Source: a bacterium
GTDB lineage: Bacteria; Thermosulfidibacterota; Thermosulfidibacteria; Thermosulfidibacterales; JALWSI01
Reading direction: 5' to 3'
DNA: 6,766 nt
Assembly: GCA_027080315.1 (NCBI GenBank)
Contig: JALWSI010000101.1
Coordinates: 1 to 6,766, forward strand
This document shows positions 4,593-6,766 of this stretch, one piece after another (the first letter of the stretch is position 1; the number at the start of each line of letters is the position of its first letter). A model generated the notes under the pieces. The model was not told the origin of the DNA. It searched no databases and worked only from the letters and a program-made list of their open reading frames with translations. The translations under genes and the position numbers were made by a program.

Positions 4593-6419
4593 ATGAGCAG
4601 ATGGTTCAAGAGGTTGGCCGTACCTGCGCTGGCGGTGCTGATGGTTGGAATGTTCATCAGCTCTGCTCAGGCGGTAAGGTCCATAGAGCCCACCGGGGAG
4701 ACCCCGGGAGATGTGGTGATCTATCCCTACTACGATGTGAGTGCCGCCACCAGCCTCAACTACTTCTATCTGGTGAACACCACAAAGTTTTACCTGCAGG
4801 CGCACATGAGGTTCAGGACGGCAGAGTGTTCAATAGAGGTTCTGGACTTTGATGTGATACTAACTCCCTACGATGTGTTCACCTTCTGGGTGTTGCCTGA
4901 GGTGACTGATGCAGACGGGATCACCGGTCCTGGTTTTTACAGTGCCGATGCCCACACATTGGCAGTTAGTGGGTTGATCCCCAGCAAGTACTTTGACAGC
5001 AATGGGTATGTTACCATAGCCTTCAACACCCGCAGGCTGCTTGATCTGCATATAGCTGCTGACGATGCGGCGGATATGCTGCCCAAGGGCTATGTTGAGG
5101 TGATAGCGGAGGGGTTGATTCAGAGTGATTTCTGGTCCAACTGTGGTCCCTTCAAGAGCCTTGTGGCTGCTGCAAACGCCGACTACGCTGAGAGTTGCAC
5201 CTGGGACAAGAACAATCCCAGTGGCGTCTTCTCAGATTCAGACGCCATATTCTATGGTACAGGTTATGATAAAGCTGGGGTTGATCATGTGGGTAAGACC
5301 ACCAATGGAAAAGATGGGTACACCCGCATAGACAACGGCGAGTTGCTGTACGGCACCGAGTACTTTGTGGACTTTGCCAGTGCCTCTGGTTACGGCGTGA
5401 ATGCTGCAACCATCACTGCTTTCAGAACCTCTGACAACGACTCCGACTACGACAGGCACATTGATGACAACTATACGGCACCCGGCACTAAAGTGCCCAG
5501 CGGTTACAACGGCCTCATTCTTCACGCCGACTATGTTGGCAGTGACATGACCAATGGTAACCCCTACTTCAGGCCTGACTGGGCAACCACCTTTGGTCCC
5601 ACCCTTGCCTTTGGCGATGACATGGACGCTGAGGCTGCAGGTGTCCGACTGGTGTACGGCAGCGTGGATGACCTTGAGGAGAACTGGTACGCCAACATGA
5701 TGAACGAGAACAGCCGTTACACTGCACCCTACTTCAGCACCAATCAGGCTGATAGTCTCATCACCTACCTTATGCTCAACTTCTTCACCAAGCACTACCA
5801 TTACTTCACCAAGCTGCTCTATGATCCATATCGCACCACCTACAACACCCACGGCACCTCCTCTTCGGCTTTGGACAGGCTGGTTGACAACGTTTACAAT
5901 TTCAACCTGCCAGCCGTAGCTCCCTGCGGCGGTAGCTTCTGGAATGTGAAATTCAAGTGGACTGCAAGGGACACCGACGAGCACACGGTGCCTGGAACAG
6001 CATCACCTGGCAAGCTGCTTTCCATAACCCACGAGGCCATGTTTGAGGCTGTGGGTCCTGGAGCAGATCTGCTCAACACCGGTACCTTCAGCGAGGGCTA
6101 CTACCTTGTGGGCGACTTTGAGCTTGACCACGACGATGCCAGGGCAGAGCAGACTTGCACAGGTGACTTTATAGGCATAAACAATGATGGGAGCGGTGCC
6201 GGCTGTGAAGAGATCTACGATGTAAAAGAAGACGCGGTTGATGATATCAACTTTGTGCCCGCCATAGGCTTTGATGTGATCAGGGTGAGTGGAGTTGGCG
6301 ACTACGAGTACGATCTCACAATCTACAACTCACCTTGGGCCACTGTTGCCTTCAATCCTGCCAACAATCTCACCAACGCCAGGCAGGAGGGCAACGGCAC
6401 GGCGCCTGCTGCTCCGTAA
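4593..6419 (+). CDS. Exported array protein 2, SIEPTG family, function unknown
   Basis: This 608-aa paralog of the preceding protein starts after AAGGAGG (4579-4585, 7 nt spacing). The signal peptide is residues 1-27 (MSRWFKR, hydrophobic core 8-22, cleavage SSAQA|VRSIEPTG). The shared blocks come in the same order: SIEPTGETPGDV (30-41), YFYLVNTT (57-64), LDFDVI plus TPYDVF (84-96), KGYVE (165-169), CGPFKSL (184-190), ESC.WDK (200-206), GYGVNAATIT (266-275), NPYFRPDWATTFGPTLAFG (323-341), NFFTKHYHYF (396-405) and FNLPA.APC (437-445). Cysteines 79, 184, 202 and 445 match the paralog. C522 and C538 flank an Asn/Asp/Gly-rich loop (GINNDGSGAG) that is absent from protein 1 and could be a disulfide-closed or metal-binding insertion. 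The protein ends in a longer Asn/Ala/Pro-rich tail (588-608) without an anchor. It is probably cotranscribed with protein 1, and an intrinsic terminator follows it. Function is unknown. Confidence 0.9.
   Translation: MSRWFKRLAVPALAVLMVGMFISSAQAVRSIEPTGETPGDVVIYPYYDVSAATSLNYFYLVNTTKFYLQAHMRFRTAECSIEVLDFDVILTPYDVFTFWVLPEVTDADGITGPGFYSADAHTLAVSGLIPSKYFDSNGYVTIAFNTRRLLDLHIAADDAADMLPKGYVEVIAEGLIQSDFWSNCGPFKSLVAAANADYAESCTWDKNNPSGVFSDSDAIFYGTGYDKAGVDHVGKTTNGKDGYTRIDNGELLYGTEYFVDFASASGYGVNAATITAFRTSDNDSDYDRHIDDNYTAPGTKVPSGYNGLILHADYVGSDMTNGNPYFRPDWATTFGPTLAFGDDMDAEAAGVRLVYGSVDDLEENWYANMMNENSRYTAPYFSTNQADSLITYLMLNFFTKHYHYFTKLLYDPYRTTYNTHGTSSSALDRLVDNVYNFNLPAVAPCGGSFWNVKFKWTARDTDEHTVPGTASPGKLLSITHEAMFEAVGPGADLLNTGTFSEGYYLVGDFELDHDDARAEQTCTGDFIGINNDGSGAGCEEIYDVKEDAVDDINFVPAIGFDVIRVSGVGDYEYDLTIYNSPWATVAFNPANNLTNARQEGNGTAPAAP
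5559..5614 (+). repeat. Near-identical 56-nt block shared by array genes 1 and 2 (copy 2)
   Basis: This is the partner of 3735-3790, with one silent mismatch in 56 nt. A second, shorter shared tract of 27 identical bases lies over the LNFFTKHYH codons in both genes (around 3945 and 5775). Such tracts could serve as recombination points between the tandem copies. Confidence 0.85.
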
Positions 6420-6442
6420 GCTCATAGGCTAAAAACTCATAG

Positions 6443-6470
6443 GGCGGGGAGAAATCCCCGCCTTTTTATT
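6443..6470 (+). terminator. Intrinsic terminator after array gene 2
   Basis: A perfect 8-bp stem GGCGGGGA / TCCCCGCC closes a GAAA tetraloop and is followed directly by TTTTTATT. It lies 23 nt past the stop codon. This is a textbook Rho-independent terminator and marks the end of the transcript carrying array genes 1 and 2. A short direct repeat CTCATAGG (6421-6428 and 6436-6443) precedes it. Confidence 0.93.
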
Positions 6471-6651
6471 TGGTTAGCCAGGCGTGGTGCCATTAGGTGG
6501 GCAGTGGTGGTTTAGGGGTATCTTCTATTCATATTGTGCCTGCTACTTGATCAAATTGCGCTTGCGTTCTGATTAGAGATGAGGTAAATGGGTTTTATGC
6601 TTGTGAGGCGAATAGGATGAAGGTTCATCAATAACTCAAAGGAGGGTCTGT
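6471..6651 (+). promoter_or_regulatory. Intergenic region before array gene 3, promoter expected
   Basis: Because a strong terminator closes the preceding unit, the third paralog needs its own promoter in these 181 nt. No strong sigma70 pair stands out. The best I can find is TTGCGT (6562-6567), a 17-nt spacer and TAAATG (6585-6590), each with only 3 of 6 consensus matches. A strong AAAGGAGGG (6638-6646) sits 5 nt before the ATG. I see no RNA gene here. Confidence 0.4.
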
Positions 6652-6766
6652 ATGAGAAGAGGAAAGTGGTGGTTGAGCGGGTTGATGGTGGTCATTATGG
6701 CTTTTGCCATGGTTGTTGCCACCCCTGCGAAGAGGGCTCAGGCGCTTTCTATTGAGCCCACGGGAG
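6652..6766 (+). CDS. Exported array protein 3, SIEPTG family, N-terminal fragment
   Basis: Only 38 codons lie inside the window. They encode a Sec signal peptide (MRRGKWW, hydrophobic core about 8-24, cleavage expected after A31 in AKRAQA) followed by the mature start LSIEPTG. The same SIEPTG sequence directly follows the signal peptide in the two upstream proteins, and the preceding xxAQA cleavage site is also shared. This identifies it as a third tandem paralog even though most of the protein is missing. The start is supported by AAAGGAGGG immediately upstream. The gene is expected to be about 580-610 codons long if it resembles its neighbours, and the array may continue further right. Confidence 0.85.
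   Translation, partial: MRRGKWWLSGLMVVIMAFAMVVATPAKRAQALSIEPTG

Noticed and set aside
2760-6419. Multiheme cytochrome, lipoprotein or sortase/PEP-CTERM-anchored surface protein
   Set aside because: There are no CxxCH motifs, no lipobox cysteine after the signal peptide, and no C-terminal hydrophobic anchor or LPxTG/PEP motif in either complete protein.
1-6766. CRISPR array, transposon ends, tRNA or rRNA genes
   Set aside because: No regularly spaced repeats, terminal inverted repeats, transposase frame, cloverleaf or rRNA-like sequence were seen.

Overview
The window looks like bacterial chromosome of roughly balanced base composition, with close-packed genes and good Shine-Dalgarno sites. 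Ordinary housekeeping genes lie on the left. On the right is a tandem array of large, secreted, poorly characterised paralogous proteins. The Sec-type signal peptides with Ala-x-Ala cleavage sites suggest a diderm (Gram-negative) bacterium. Frequent AGG/AGA arginine codons and the style of Era and the phosphohexomutase would fit a thermophilic or anaerobic lineage such as Desulfobacterota, Thermodesulfobacteriota or Nitrospirota. That placement is an impression, not a demonstration.

Layout: (1) 504-1, minus strand: the N-terminal 168 codons of the GTPase Era, running off the left edge, with a recognisable sigma70-type promoter in the divergent gap 505-602. (2) 603-1010 and 1029-2426, plus strand: a HIT-family nucleotide hydrolase/transferase followed 18 nt later by an alpha-D-phosphohexomutase, probably one transcription unit. 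(3) 2411-2759: a purine-rich stretch with no convincing intact gene. It contains a well-spaced ribosome binding site and GTG start overlapping the end of the mutase gene, then short broken reading frames that look like a decayed gene with a P-loop. (4) 2760-4514 and 4593-6419: two full-length paralogous exported proteins (584 and 608 aa). A GC-rich hairpin without a T-tract separates them, and a textbook intrinsic terminator follows the second (6443-6470). (5) 6652 to the right edge: the start of a third paralog, with its own signal peptide and the same first mature residues (SIEPTG).

The paralog array is the interesting part. All three proteins are cleaved just before the same N-terminal signature (SIEPTG; SIEPTGETPGD in the two complete ones). 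The complete pair share long conserved blocks interrupted by variable loops, four conserved cysteines and one 56-nt block with a single mismatch. From memory, the core blocks (FPFYDV / YPYYDV, YLVNTT, LDFDV..[ST]PYDVF, GYVE, FFTKHYHYF) resemble a widespread family of secreted proteobacterial proteins of unknown function. The array is best read as an expanded set of abundant periplasmic, surface or extracellular structural proteins whose function is not known.
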